Assembly (NCBI RefSeq): GCF_001458775.1
Contig: NZ_CZPZ01000001.1
Coordinates: 62,001-126,000 of the forward strand
Reading direction: 5' to 3'
DNA: 64,000 nt
Source: Candidatus Nitrospira nitrificans
GTDB lineage: Bacteria > Nitrospirota > Nitrospiria > Nitrospirales > Nitrospiraceae
Both the position numbers and the translations under genes were made by a program. Positions within the stretch are counted from its first letter, which is position 1. Every line of letters begins with the position of its first letter. The notes beneath the pieces are model-generated. The model was given only the letters and a program-made list of their open reading frames with translations. It did not search any database and had not been told where the DNA came from. This document shows positions 54,251 to 62,440 of the stretch, in pieces.

Positions 54251-54652
54251 TCACGTGTGACGAGTTTTGTACTTCGTGCCTTTGACTCCTGCCTTGCGCA
54301 AGTAATTCATGAGTCCGGCAACCATCCTTGCCGCATCACCGGCCAATCCGGAAAGTCGGCCGAAGTCCTCTCGTGCGATATAGCCCTGATCGAGAGCAAC
54401 ATAGAGCTGGCTTCTCACTTCACCGGCGGATCCCTTGGCGATCGCCAGAAATTGAACGAATTCTCCGCTACCGCTTCGCTCAAACCCCTCGGCTATGTTC
54501 GACATGATCGAAACGCTCGCTCTCCGAATTTGATCCCGCAGTCCGAAATCCTTGGCGAAAGCTCCCTTTCCGGAAACTTGATACATCTCCACGCACAGAA
54601 CTCTGGCTTGCCGCCATGCCTCGATATCTTCAAACCGTTCGAATGTCGGCAT
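54251..54652 (-). CDS. Four-helix-bundle protein (23S rRNA intervening-sequence family)
   Basis: A 133-residue all-helical protein of the S23/intervening-sequence family: an N-terminal FEDIEAWRQARVLCVEMYQ helix, LRDQIRRASVSIMSNIAEGF and the FLAIAKGSAGEVRSQLYVAL segment are diagnostic. Members are found inside 23S rRNA intervening sequences and as scattered chromosomal genes; function unknown. Here the gene lies between cheR and cheD, bordered on both sides by GAAACTTG-type repeats, as if inserted into the chemosensory cluster. Confidence 0.85.
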   Translation of the reverse strand: MPTFERFEDIEAWRQARVLCVEMYQVSGKGAFAKDFGLRDQIRRASVSIMSNIAEGFERSGSGEFVQFLAIAKGSAGEVRSQLYVALDQGYIAREDFGRLSGLAGDAARMVAGLMNYLRKAGVKGTKYKTRHT

Positions 54653-54661
54653 CGCATTCCC

Positions 54662-54735
54662 TTGACCTGAAACATGAAACTTGCAACCCGAAACGTGAAA
54701 GTCGCACCACGAACCTGAAACTAGAAACGCGAAAC
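54662..54735. repeat. GAAACTTG-type 7-bp repeats between cheR and the four-helix gene
   Basis: CCTGAAACATGAAACTTGCA, CCGAAACGTGAAAGTC and CTGAAACTAGAAACGCGAAA: degenerate units of seven bases in direct orientation. Confidence 0.8.
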
Positions 54736-54737
54736 TC

Positions 54738-55556
54738 TCACGCCTCCTTCCGATAGATCGTCGGCTCGATGTTCTTGAAGGGATGCGTGACCCATTGGAG
54801 GCTTTCGGAATGCCCGATGAAGAGATGTCCGCCCGGCTTCAAGTATCGGTAGAACTTGTTGACGAGCTGTTCTTGCGTCGGACGATCGAAATAGATCATG
54901 ACGTTCCGGCAAAAAATGACATCGAGCGGACTTTTGATCGGAAACCACTCATCCATCAAGTTCAACCGCCGAAATTGAACCATCGCGGCAAGATGAGGCT
55001 TGATTTTGAGCAGACCTTTGCTGTCCCCCCGTCCCCGGAGGAAATGGCGCTTCAGAAGTTCCGGCGGCACATCGTGAACGTGATCCGCGTCGTACAGGCC
55101 GGCCGCCGCCTTGGCCAACACGCGCATGGAAAGATCGGACGCCAAAATCTTGAAGTCCCATTGGGCCGGATCGGAAACGCCTTCCTGCAGGGTCATGGCG
55201 ATCGTGTACGGTTCTTCTCCGGTCGAACAAGCCGAGGACCAAATCCGAACGGTTTTTTCTTGAGCCAGCTCGGGAAGAATCCGCTCTCGGAGGAAGTCGA
55301 AATGCTTGGGCTCGCGGAAGAAGTCCGTCTTGTTGGTGGAGATCAGATCCAGCATGCGGGTGAATTCTTCCCGGCTCGAATCGCTCATCAGCTGGTCATA
55401 ATATTCGGAAAACGTCGTCAGCCCCAGTTCGCGGAGGCGTTTCGAAAGCCGAGAAACGAGCAGCGACTGCTTCTGATCGCCGAGAGAAATGCCGCTCTCG
55501 TCATAGATCAACGTCCGAAACCGTTGAAACTCTTCCGTTGATATCGCCAAATCCAT
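54738..55556 (-). CDS. cheR: Chemoreceptor methyltransferase CheR
   Basis: A 272-residue SAM-dependent methyltransferase that methylates receptor glutamates. The N-terminal helical domain (FQRFRTLIYDESGISLGDQK) is followed by TNKTDFFREPKHF, the SAM-binding IWSSACSTGEEPYTIAM, FKILASDLSMRVLAKA and DVIFCRNVMIYFD. Full length for the family. Both receptor genes lie upstream on the same strand. The 272-base gap to the first receptor contains a dispersed element and nothing else recognised. Confidence 0.94.
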   Translation of the reverse strand: MDLAISTEEFQRFRTLIYDESGISLGDQKQSLLVSRLSKRLRELGLTTFSEYYDQLMSDSSREEFTRMLDLISTNKTDFFREPKHFDFLRERILPELAQEKTVRIWSSACSTGEEPYTIAMTLQEGVSDPAQWDFKILASDLSMRVLAKAAAGLYDADHVHDVPPELLKRHFLRGRGDSKGLLKIKPHLAAMVQFRRLNLMDEWFPIKSPLDVIFCRNVMIYFDRPTQEQLVNKFYRYLKPGGHLFIGHSESLQWVTHPFKNIEPTIYRKEA

Positions 55557-55724
55557 GTCGCGCGATCCCGTCTCCTGAAGGAGACCCGGTCATGACGACG
55601 AGCCTCTCCCTATCTATCGGTTGCCCACGGTTATTTCTGAAGGAGCGGGTAATATGGAAGCTCGGATCGAGAGGATGGCCGACAATCGCCGCTGAATATC
55701 ACGTTCCTGACGAGAGAATCGCTT

Positions 55725-55827
55725 CAGGATGCTCAAAAGGCTGCTGTTCCCGTTGTTCTATTTTCGTCTCACGCGTCACCTGTTTCTAAATGTGCGAGAA
55801 CGTGCCGGCGGACTTTTTCAGCGTCCG
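55725..55827 (-). repeat. Dispersed element, copy 4, abutting the stop of the membrane chemoreceptor gene
   Basis: About 103 bases from CAGGATGCTCAAAAGGCTG to GGCGGACTTTTTCAGCGTCC, ending one base before the receptor stop codon at 55829-55831. The left end keeps the inverted AGGATGCTC. The middle differs from the other copies and contains CGTCTCACGCGTCACC, close to the 7-bp repeats. Confidence 0.8.
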
Positions 55828-55828
55828 T

Positions 55829-58615
55829 CTAAAACTCTTCGAACTCCTCGCGGCTCTTCGCGTTGCCGTTCGCCGCTGCCGTCATCGTCTTTCGTCCTGC
55901 CGAGGGGCTAGAGGCTTGCGCGGATGTCCTGGCGGGAGATTTGGGCGCAAGGCGCGACCTATCCCGTCCCGCAGGCGTCGAGGACGCGCTCGCTCCCTCG
56001 CCCTGCGCAACCTTGAAGACCTCCACTTGATGCATCAGCTCTTTGGCCTGGTCCTTCATCGATTGACTGGCGCTGGTGGTCTCTTCGACAAGCGCGGCGT
56101 TCTGCTGCGTCGTCTCGTCCATCGACATGATGGCCTGATTCACCCCTTCGATGCCGTTCGATTGTTCCTGCGAGGCCGCGCTGATCTCCGCGATGATGTC
56201 CGTCACGCGTTTCACCGAGCTGACGATTTCCTCCAGTGTTTTGCCGGACTGATTCACCAGCTCGCTGCCGTCCGTGACCCGTTGGATGGATTCTTTGATC
56301 AAGCCCTTGATCTCCTTCGCGGCCGTGGCCGAACGTTGCGCCAAATTCCGCACTTCGGCCGCCACCACCGCGAATCCACGCCCATGTTCGCCGGCCCGCG
56401 CCGCTTCCACCGCGGCATTCAAGGCCAAGAGATTCGTCTGAAACGCGATCTCATCGATCACAGTGATGATATCGGCGATCTGCTTGCTGCTCTTGTTGAT
56501 TTGCCCCATGGCCTCCACGGCCTTCTGCGTCACCATCCGCCCCTTGTCCGCCGTCTCCCGGGCCATGATCGCCAATTGATCGGCCTGTTTGGCGTTGTCG
56601 GCGTTCTGTTTCACGGTCGAGGTCATTTCCTCCATCGAGGCGGCGGTTTCCTGAAGCGCCGCGGCTTGTTCGCTCGTGCGTTGCGCCAAATCCTCGTTAC
56701 CCTTGGTGATTTCCTCGGAGCCGGTAAAGACGCTCTCGACCACGGTCCGCACGGCCGTGATCGTCCTGGTCAGGTTCGCGAGGGCCAGGTTTAACGTGTT
56801 TTTCATTTGCTCGAATTCGCCCTGATAGGTCCCTGTCATGGTCCTGGTCAGATCATTGACCGACAAGGCGTTGAGCACCCCTTGGGCTTCATGCAGAGGC
56901 AACGTCACGGCTTCCACCAACCGATTGACCGAGTCCGTCAGATCCCGCAAGTCGCCGGTAAAGATGTCGGTTTTGATGCGCTGCGACAGTTGACCGACCG
57001 CCGCCGCCTTGATCAGTTTGTCGACCTCCGTCAAGGCCAGTCGCTGCGGAGTGACGTCCGTGGCGAGTCCGATCACTTTGAACGGCTTTCCCACCTCGTC
57101 CATGACCGGGTTATAACTGGCCTGAAGCCACACTTCTCGCCCGCCTTTGGCGACATATTTGTACTGGCCGGCATCATACTCGCCCCGCCCGAGTTTCTCC
57201 CAGAGGACAAGATACTCGGGGGTCCCGCCGTGCGACGGCTCGACGAACATGCTGTGGTGCCGGCCGTTGACTTCGTCCAAGCTGTATCCCATCGTTTGCA
57301 GGAAAATGGCATTGGCCGCGCGGATGTTCCCTTGGAGATCGAACTCGACGGTGGCGTACGCCTTGTTGATCGCGTCCAAGATCCCCTGCATGTTATGACG
57401 CGCGACCTCGTATTCCGTGATTTCGTATCGGACGCCCAAATATTTTCGAGGTTTTCCGTTGGCCCCCATGATCGGTTTGATCACCGCGTCGACATAGTAC
57501 GGCGTGCCGTCCTTCGCGCGGTTCTTGACGACCCCGCGGAAGATCTGCCCTCGGCCGATCGTGGCCCACATCTGCTTGAAGACCTCCTTGGGCATGTCCG
57601 GATGACGGACGATATTGTGACCTCGTCCGATCAATTCTTCCCGCGAGTACTTGGACACTTCGCAAAATTTATCGTTGGCGGTGACGATATCGCCCTTCAG
57701 ATTCGCCTCCGAGACAATGCTCGTCGTGTTCAGGATGTCGATGCGGGCATTCATCTCCTCCAACGCCTCCTGCTGCTTGGCCATGGATTGCGCCAGCTCA
57801 TCGGCCATCTGATTGAAGGCGTGCGCCAACTGCCCGATCTCTTCGTTCGTCGTCACCGTCGACCGAAATGTCAAGTTTCCGCCGCGCAGTTGCTTCGTGG
57901 CTTCCAACAGATTCTCCAGCCCCGAAACCAGAAATTTGGTGACGGCCCAGCTGCTGAGCCACCCAAACATCACGGAGCCCAGGATGACGGTGATCAGGAC
58001 CATGGTCAGCGTCGAGGTCAGGTCTTTGCTCGCTTCATGGTTGTCTTGGGCTTGGACCTCGTTCTCCTTCACCAATTCCGCGACTGCGGCGAGCATCGCC
58101 TCAAGTTTCTCCGCGAGTTCCTTGTTCTGCATCTCGGATGCGGCATCTTTGCTGTACTCCGCGCTTTTCTTGAGCACAGTCGCGCGAACATCTTTGTATC
58201 CGGTCCAGGCCTCGTGGAATCGCTCGAACATCTTCCGTTCCCCGTCGTTCTGAATGATGGGGACATAGTCCGCTTCGAACTTGTCGATGCCTTCGTCGAG
58301 CTTCTTAATCTCCTCATCCCATTTTTTCATCGTCGTCGAGTCATGCGCCAGGATATGCCATGCGATGAGGGCGCTCATCCGTTGAGAGCGTCCTTGCAGT
58401 TCGCCGAGCTGTTTGAGCGGGAGCACATTGATCGTGAAGATAGATTCGATGCGATCGCTCACCTGCGAAAGACCGTTGATCGAGAGAACTCCCCCGATGA
58501 CGAGGAAAAGCAGGAGGGCCCCTGAGTTGATCCGCAGCTTTGCTTTTGTCGTCAGGTTGGAGAACTTGTTCACCAAGACCCCCCTCAACCCCGTGACTGG
58601 GCGCTCATCTTCCAT
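55829..58615 (-). CDS. Membrane methyl-accepting chemotaxis protein with two PAS domains
   Basis: A 928-residue chemoreceptor. Membrane helices near residues 32-48 and 203-225 enclose a four-helix-bundle sensor domain. A HAMP domain (about 224-276), PAS 1 (295-400) and PAS 2 (410-525, with [20 protein letters not shown]) follow, then a HAMP-like segment and the signalling domain (about 650-860) with the hairpin tip [20 protein letters not shown]. The last five residues, EFEEF, fit the tether consensus for CheR/CheB. ATG 58615 has GAGGGG upstream. The stop codon abuts a dispersed element. It is a paralogue of the next receptor from PAS 1 onward. Confidence 0.92.
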   Translation of the reverse strand: MEDERPVTGLRGVLVNKFSNLTTKAKLRINSGALLLFLVIGGVLSINGLSQVSDRIESIFTINVLPLKQLGELQGRSQRMSALIAWHILAHDSTTMKKWDEEIKKLDEGIDKFEADYVPIIQNDGERKMFERFHEAWTGYKDVRATVLKKSAEYSKDAASEMQNKELAEKLEAMLAAVAELVKENEVQAQDNHEASKDLTSTLTMVLITVILGSVMFGWLSSWAVTKFLVSGLENLLEATKQLRGGNLTFRSTVTTNEEIGQLAHAFNQMADELAQSMAKQQEALEEMNARIDILNTTSIVSEANLKGDIVTANDKFCEVSKYSREELIGRGHNIVRHPDMPKEVFKQMWATIGRGQIFRGVVKNRAKDGTPYYVDAVIKPIMGANGKPRKYLGVRYEITEYEVARHNMQGILDAINKAYATVEFDLQGNIRAANAIFLQTMGYSLDEVNGRHHSMFVEPSHGGTPEYLVLWEKLGRGEYDAGQYKYVAKGGREVWLQASYNPVMDEVGKPFKVIGLATDVTPQRLALTEVDKLIKAAAVGQLSQRIKTDIFTGDLRDLTDSVNRLVEAVTLPLHEAQGVLNALSVNDLTRTMTGTYQGEFEQMKNTLNLALANLTRTITAVRTVVESVFTGSEEITKGNEDLAQRTSEQAAALQETAASMEEMTSTVKQNADNAKQADQLAIMARETADKGRMVTQKAVEAMGQINKSSKQIADIITVIDEIAFQTNLLALNAAVEAARAGEHGRGFAVVAAEVRNLAQRSATAAKEIKGLIKESIQRVTDGSELVNQSGKTLEEIVSSVKRVTDIIAEISAASQEQSNGIEGVNQAIMSMDETTQQNAALVEETTSASQSMKDQAKELMHQVEVFKVAQGEGASASSTPAGRDRSRLAPKSPARTSAQASSPSAGRKTMTAAANGNAKSREEFEEF

Positions 58616-58727
58616 TGTTTCCCCCTCAGATCGTCACATGGCGTCCGACAGACTATCGTATCGGCCATCCCATCCCCGACCTTGAGGCGGATGCTTTAGA
58701 ACCCACGGTGTTAAGGCGAGCATACTT

Positions 58728-58849
58728 CAGGATGCTCAAAAAGGCTGTCCAGCAAGGCCGCAGCGAGCGAAGAGGCGAGGCGTACGCTTCGGTACGTTTA
58801 GCCTCTGAGCGATGCGAGAACGCAGCCGGCGGACTTTTTCAGCATCCTG
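58728..58849 (-). repeat. Dispersed element, copy 5, abutting the stop of the soluble chemoreceptor gene
   Basis: 122 bases, the most complete copy: CAGGATGCTCAAAAAGGC at the left, a middle hairpin GAGGCGTACGCTTCGGTACG...GCCTC, and GCCGGCGGACTTTTTCAGCA then TCCTG at the right. The right end touches the stop codon TGA (58850-58852). Confidence 0.87.
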
Positions 58850-61246
58850 TCAGAATTCTTCGAACTCTTCGCCCGTAGCGCCGTGATCTGTACCACCGCC
58901 CGCCCGGGCTCGGGGCAGGCCGGAGACGACCTTGTCCATGGAGACTTCCGTCAGGGGCGCCTTATGAGCATTGCCCCGGCCCTTCCCAATGGCTGGAATA
59001 GACTTGCGCGCTCGAACCGCTGGCTCGCTCGTCTGACCGTACACGTCATGAATGGTGCGCGCGACGAACTGCCTGAGATTGTCGACCGGCGGCATCTCGG
59101 CCTTCTGCGCTTCTGTCGCCTGAAGATGGAACTTCATCACGCGCTGATGGAGAGCCTGCGCCTGGGATTGAAGAGATTGGCTCGCGCTGGTCGTTTCTTC
59201 CACGAGCGCGGCGTTCTGCTGCGTGGTGTCGTCCATCGACATAATGGCTTTGTTGACCTGGTCGATGCCGCTCGCCTGCTCCTGTGAGGCCGCGCTGATC
59301 TCCACGATAATGTCGGTCACCCGCTTCACCGAACTCACGATCTCCTCCAACGTCCTCCCCGATTGATGCACCAGCTCGCTCCCGTCCCTCACACGCTGGA
59401 TCGATTCATTGATCAACCCCTTGATCTCCTTCGCCGCCGTGGCCGAGCGCTGCGCCAGGTTCCGCACCTCCGCCGCCACCACGGCGAATCCCCGCCCATG
59501 CTCCCCCGCCCGCGCGGCTTCCACCGCCGCGTTGAGGGCCAACAAGTTCGTCTGAAAGGCGATCTCGTCGATCACGGTGATGATGTCCGCGATCTTCTTG
59601 CTGCTCTTGTTGATCTCCCCCATTGCTTCCACCGCCCGTTTGGTCACCGCCCCGCCCTTGTCCGCCGTCTCTCGCGCCGCCATCGCCAGCTGATTGGCCT
59701 GCTTGGCGTTGTCGGCGTTCTGTTTCACCGTGCTCGTCATCTCTTCCATCGAAGCCGACGTTTCCTCCAGCGCCGAGGCCTGTTCGCTGGTGCGCCGGGA
59801 GAGATCTTCGTTCCCTTTGGTAATATGTTCGGAACCTAACGATACACTTTCGACCGCTTCTTGGACCGCCCAGATGGTCTGCGACATGTTCCGGACCATG
59901 GAATTGATATTGGTCTTGATCATGTCGAACTCACCCTGGTAGGCGCCGGTCATTTCTTGCGTCAGATCATTGGCCGCCACGCGCGACAATACTTGCTGCG
60001 CCTCGTGAAGCGGTGTCGCCATCGAATCCAGCAACCGATTGACGCTTTCCGTAAACTCCTTCGACGCGCCGGTGAATTCATCGGACTTGATCCGCTCGGA
60101 CAATCGCCCGGCTGCCGCCGCCTCAATCAGCTGTTCGACTTTGTTATGAGCCCGTTTTTGGCCCGTGACGTCGGTCGCGAGTTTCACCACCTTGAACAGT
60201 CGCCCCATCTCATCCTTGACCGGATTGTAGGAGGCTTGGATCCAGATCTCCTTGCCGCCCTTGCCCAGTCGACGATAGACCCCGGTGTCAAACTCTCCGC
60301 GATTCAACTTCTGCCAAAAGGCGGCGTAGTCGCCGCTGTGCGCGTAGGCCGGATCACAGAACATCCGGTGGTGCCGGCCTTTGACCTCATCGAGGCTGTA
60401 GCCCATGGTCTTCAGAAAATTTTCGTTCGCCGTGAGGACCGTCCCGTCGAGCGTGAACTCGATGCAGGCATACGATTTATCGATGGCCTCGACGATGCCC
60501 TTCATATTGTGGCGCGCGATTTCTTGCTCGGTCAGGTCGTAGCGAACCCCCAGATACTTGCGGGGCTTGCCGTTCTTCCCGAGAATCGGCTTGATCACCG
60601 CGTCCACATAGTAGGGCGTGCCGTCCTTCGCGCGGTTCTTGATGATGCCACGGAAGATCTGCCCCCGGCCGATCGTCTGCCACATGGTCTTGAACACTTC
60701 CTTGGGCATGTCCGGATGCCGCGTGATGCTGTGCGGGCTGCCGATCAATTCCTCCTTCGAGTATTTGGAGATGTCCATATATTTCTTATTGATGGTGATG
60801 ATGTCGCCTTTGAGGTCGGCTTCCGACACGATACTGGTCGTATCCATGATGTCGATGCGGGCGTTGAGTTCATCCCGCAGATCCTCACGCTCGCGTTGTT
60901 GTTGAGTCACATCCACGGCGAACTCGATGACCCCGGTCGGTTTACCGAGGGCGCTCAGCATAGGGGTCCCCACAGCCTGCACCCAGACCTCTTTGCCGCC
61001 CTTGCCGATCCGCTTATAGACACACGCGCCTGATTCCCCGCGCTTCATCTTGTCCCAGTACGCTTGGTAGTCCGATCGCTCCGTTTGGTCGGGGTCGATG
61101 AACGTCCGATAGGGTTTCCCTCGCACCTCGCCGAGCGTGTACCCGAGCATGTTCAGGAAATAGTCGTTCGCCGTCACGACGGTTCCGTTCAGATCGCATT
61201 CGTGGACGGCTTGCACTTTGTTGAGCGCTTTATCCCACTGGCCCAT
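58850..61246 (-). CDS. Soluble methyl-accepting chemotaxis protein with three PAS domains
   Basis: A 798-residue chemoreceptor with no membrane helix. PAS 1 (about 5-118), PAS 2 (125-240) and PAS 3 (250-360) share KGGKEVWVQA/KEIWIQASYNPV-type segments, suggesting bound cofactor or redox/energy sensing; the ligand cannot be read. A HAMP-like linker and signalling domain (480-720) nearly match those of the neighbouring receptor ([20 protein letters not shown]). The C-terminus also ends EFEEF. ATG 61246 has GAGGTGA upstream. The gap of 234 bases to the other receptor holds a dispersed element. Confidence 0.92.
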   Translation of the reverse strand: MGQWDKALNKVQAVHECDLNGTVVTANDYFLNMLGYTLGEVRGKPYRTFIDPDQTERSDYQAYWDKMKRGESGACVYKRIGKGGKEVWVQAVGTPMLSALGKPTGVIEFAVDVTQQQREREDLRDELNARIDIMDTTSIVSEADLKGDIITINKKYMDISKYSKEELIGSPHSITRHPDMPKEVFKTMWQTIGRGQIFRGIIKNRAKDGTPYYVDAVIKPILGKNGKPRKYLGVRYDLTEQEIARHNMKGIVEAIDKSYACIEFTLDGTVLTANENFLKTMGYSLDEVKGRHHRMFCDPAYAHSGDYAAFWQKLNRGEFDTGVYRRLGKGGKEIWIQASYNPVKDEMGRLFKVVKLATDVTGQKRAHNKVEQLIEAAAAGRLSERIKSDEFTGASKEFTESVNRLLDSMATPLHEAQQVLSRVAANDLTQEMTGAYQGEFDMIKTNINSMVRNMSQTIWAVQEAVESVSLGSEHITKGNEDLSRRTSEQASALEETSASMEEMTSTVKQNADNAKQANQLAMAARETADKGGAVTKRAVEAMGEINKSSKKIADIITVIDEIAFQTNLLALNAAVEAARAGEHGRGFAVVAAEVRNLAQRSATAAKEIKGLINESIQRVRDGSELVHQSGRTLEEIVSSVKRVTDIIVEISAASQEQASGIDQVNKAIMSMDDTTQQNAALVEETTSASQSLQSQAQALHQRVMKFHLQATEAQKAEMPPVDNLRQFVARTIHDVYGQTSEPAVRARKSIPAIGKGRGNAHKAPLTEVSMDKVVSGLPRARAGGGTDHGATGEEFEEF

Positions 61247-61409
61247 GTGTCACCTCATGTCTCGTCGATCTTCTCCGGCCTTTCAGAAGAAGACCCTCTT
61301 GAAGATTGCCTATCAACTCCGGCGCCGTTGTTGTGCGTTTTCATGAGAGGCATGCGCCAGGAAATAACTGAAATCGATGGATGTCCCACAAAACACAAAC
61401 GCGCACCCA

Positions 61410-61431
61410 TAACGTTCTTGCGACAACGTTA
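61410..61431. promoter_or_regulatory. Operator-like palindrome TAACGTT-N8-AACGTTA
   Basis: Perfect seven-base arms separated by CTTGCGAC, about 165-185 bases upstream of the soluble chemoreceptor start. Symmetry and spacing fit a dimeric regulator; the protein is unknown. Confidence 0.35.
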
Positions 61432-61562
61432 CGATGCGCCTTCAACTGACAGGTCTCGCTCCTGCCCGCCCAGGCGGTCTGAGCCGTACGCTCGACCGAC
61501 ATCCGATGTCTTGCCCAACACTCTATCGGTTTGGAATGGGAAATCTTAAACAGCGTGAGTTC

Positions 61563-61655
61563 AGGTTTCGAGTTTCAAGTTTCAGGTTTCAAGTTTCGAA
61601 CTCTCAGAGTCCTCCCTCTCAACATGAAACCTGAAACTATGAACTTGAAACCTAG
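61563..61655. repeat. GTTTCAAG/GAAACCTG inverted 7-bp repeat block
   Basis: TTTCGAGTTTCAAGTTTCAG on the left and AACATGAAACCTGAAACTAT then GAACTTGAAACC on the right, capable of forming a long hairpin. It lies in the gap between two minus-strand units. Confidence 0.85.
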
Positions 61656-61659
61656 TGTA

Positions 61660-61679
61660 GCGTAACCAGTTGGTTACGC
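61660..61679 (-). terminator. Hairpin directly after the response regulator gene
   Basis: GCGTAACCA-GT-TGGTTACGC: nine-base perfect arms, starting two bases past the stop codon on the minus strand. No U-tract follows, so it may act as a terminator only together with the adjacent repeat hairpin. Confidence 0.45.
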
Positions 61680-61681
61680 GT

Positions 61682-62440
61682 TCATACATCTTCGCGGAGC
61701 AACTGCTCGATTTTGGCCCTGAGCAACCCCAGCTCCTTGGACCGGAACGAGTGTTTGGTCTTGGCGAGCGCCTCCACCGTCCCCTCCAGCGCTTCCCGAT
61801 ACACGGCGAGTCTCGGGCATTCCATCATGCGGCACACATCCATGGGCGCCTCGGCGCGGCCTTGCATCTGACTGGCCAGCACGGACCGGATCCGGGAAGA
61901 CACGATCGCCATCGACGAGAAACCTTGGGCCAGGAACGTATCGAGCGACCATGCCAACTCTCGCTCGTTGGCGCCACTGTTCAGCCGAGGCAAGTTTTCC
62001 TGAAGCTGCTCCAAGGACGCCACGAGCCGACCGGCTTCTTCTCGCGCCGAGGTGGTCATGCGCACAAGACCGCTCTTCTTGACCGCGTCGGCCACCGCCC
62101 GGCGCAGATCCGGCCAATCCACCGGCTTGATCAAATAATCCGTGAACGACAAACGAAGCGATTCAACGGCCGTTTGAACGGAGGGATAGCCCGTCACCAG
62201 CACGATCGGAAGCAGGGGAAATCGGCCACGGACGTCTCGGAGAAATTCGAATTGCATGTTGCCAGGCATCCGAATGTCTGAAATGAGCGCATCGTGTTCC
62301 TTTGTCAGCACCCGGCCGGCTTCCTGAGAATCCTGCGCGCAGTCACACTGATATCCCTCCTGCTCCAACAGCCTTGCCGTCGAGCGACGAAAGGTATCTT
62401 CATCATCGGCCAAGAGAATCCTCGGAGCTTCAGCAACCAT
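61682..62440 (-). CDS. Response regulator with uncharacterised helical C-terminus
   Basis: A 252-residue protein. The receiver domain (residues 6-125) has acidic residues ADDED, acceptor Asp55 (ALISDIRMPG) and the lysine in YLIKPVDW. The remaining 125 residues look helical (REEAGRLVASLEQLQENL, YREALEGTVEALAKTKHSF) and match no output domain I know; there is no DNA-binding motif. It overlaps the sensor kinase by 11 bases. Its ribosome-binding site, AAGGAGGTGATC at 62445-62456 inside the kinase gene, is a twelve-base match to the 16S anti-Shine-Dalgarno region. Confidence 0.85.
   Translation of the reverse strand: MVAEAPRILLADDEDTFRRSTARLLEQEGYQCDCAQDSQEAGRVLTKEHDALISDIRMPGNMQFEFLRDVRGRFPLLPIVLVTGYPSVQTAVESLRLSFTDYLIKPVDWPDLRRAVADAVKKSGLVRMTTSAREEAGRLVASLEQLQENLPRLNSGANERELAWSLDTFLAQGFSSMAIVSSRIRSVLASQMQGRAEAPMDVCRMMECPRLAVYREALEGTVEALAKTKHSFRSKELGLLRAKIEQLLREDV

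Larger units (their letters stand above)
61247..61681. other. 435-base intergenic region between the response regulator and soluble receptor genes
   Basis: No gene seen. It holds an operator-like palindrome (61410-61431), a block of GAAAC-type repeats (61563-61655) and a hairpin just past the response regulator stop (61660-61679). A promoter for the receptor genes probably lies between 61247 and 61400; no clear -35/-10 or sigma-54 pair was found. Confidence 0.5.

Noticed and set aside
42670-61655. Repeat blocks considered as CRISPR arrays
   Set aside because: Units are 7 bp and degenerate, in both orientations, with no 25-40 bp repeat and no unique spacers of constant length; no cas gene is present.
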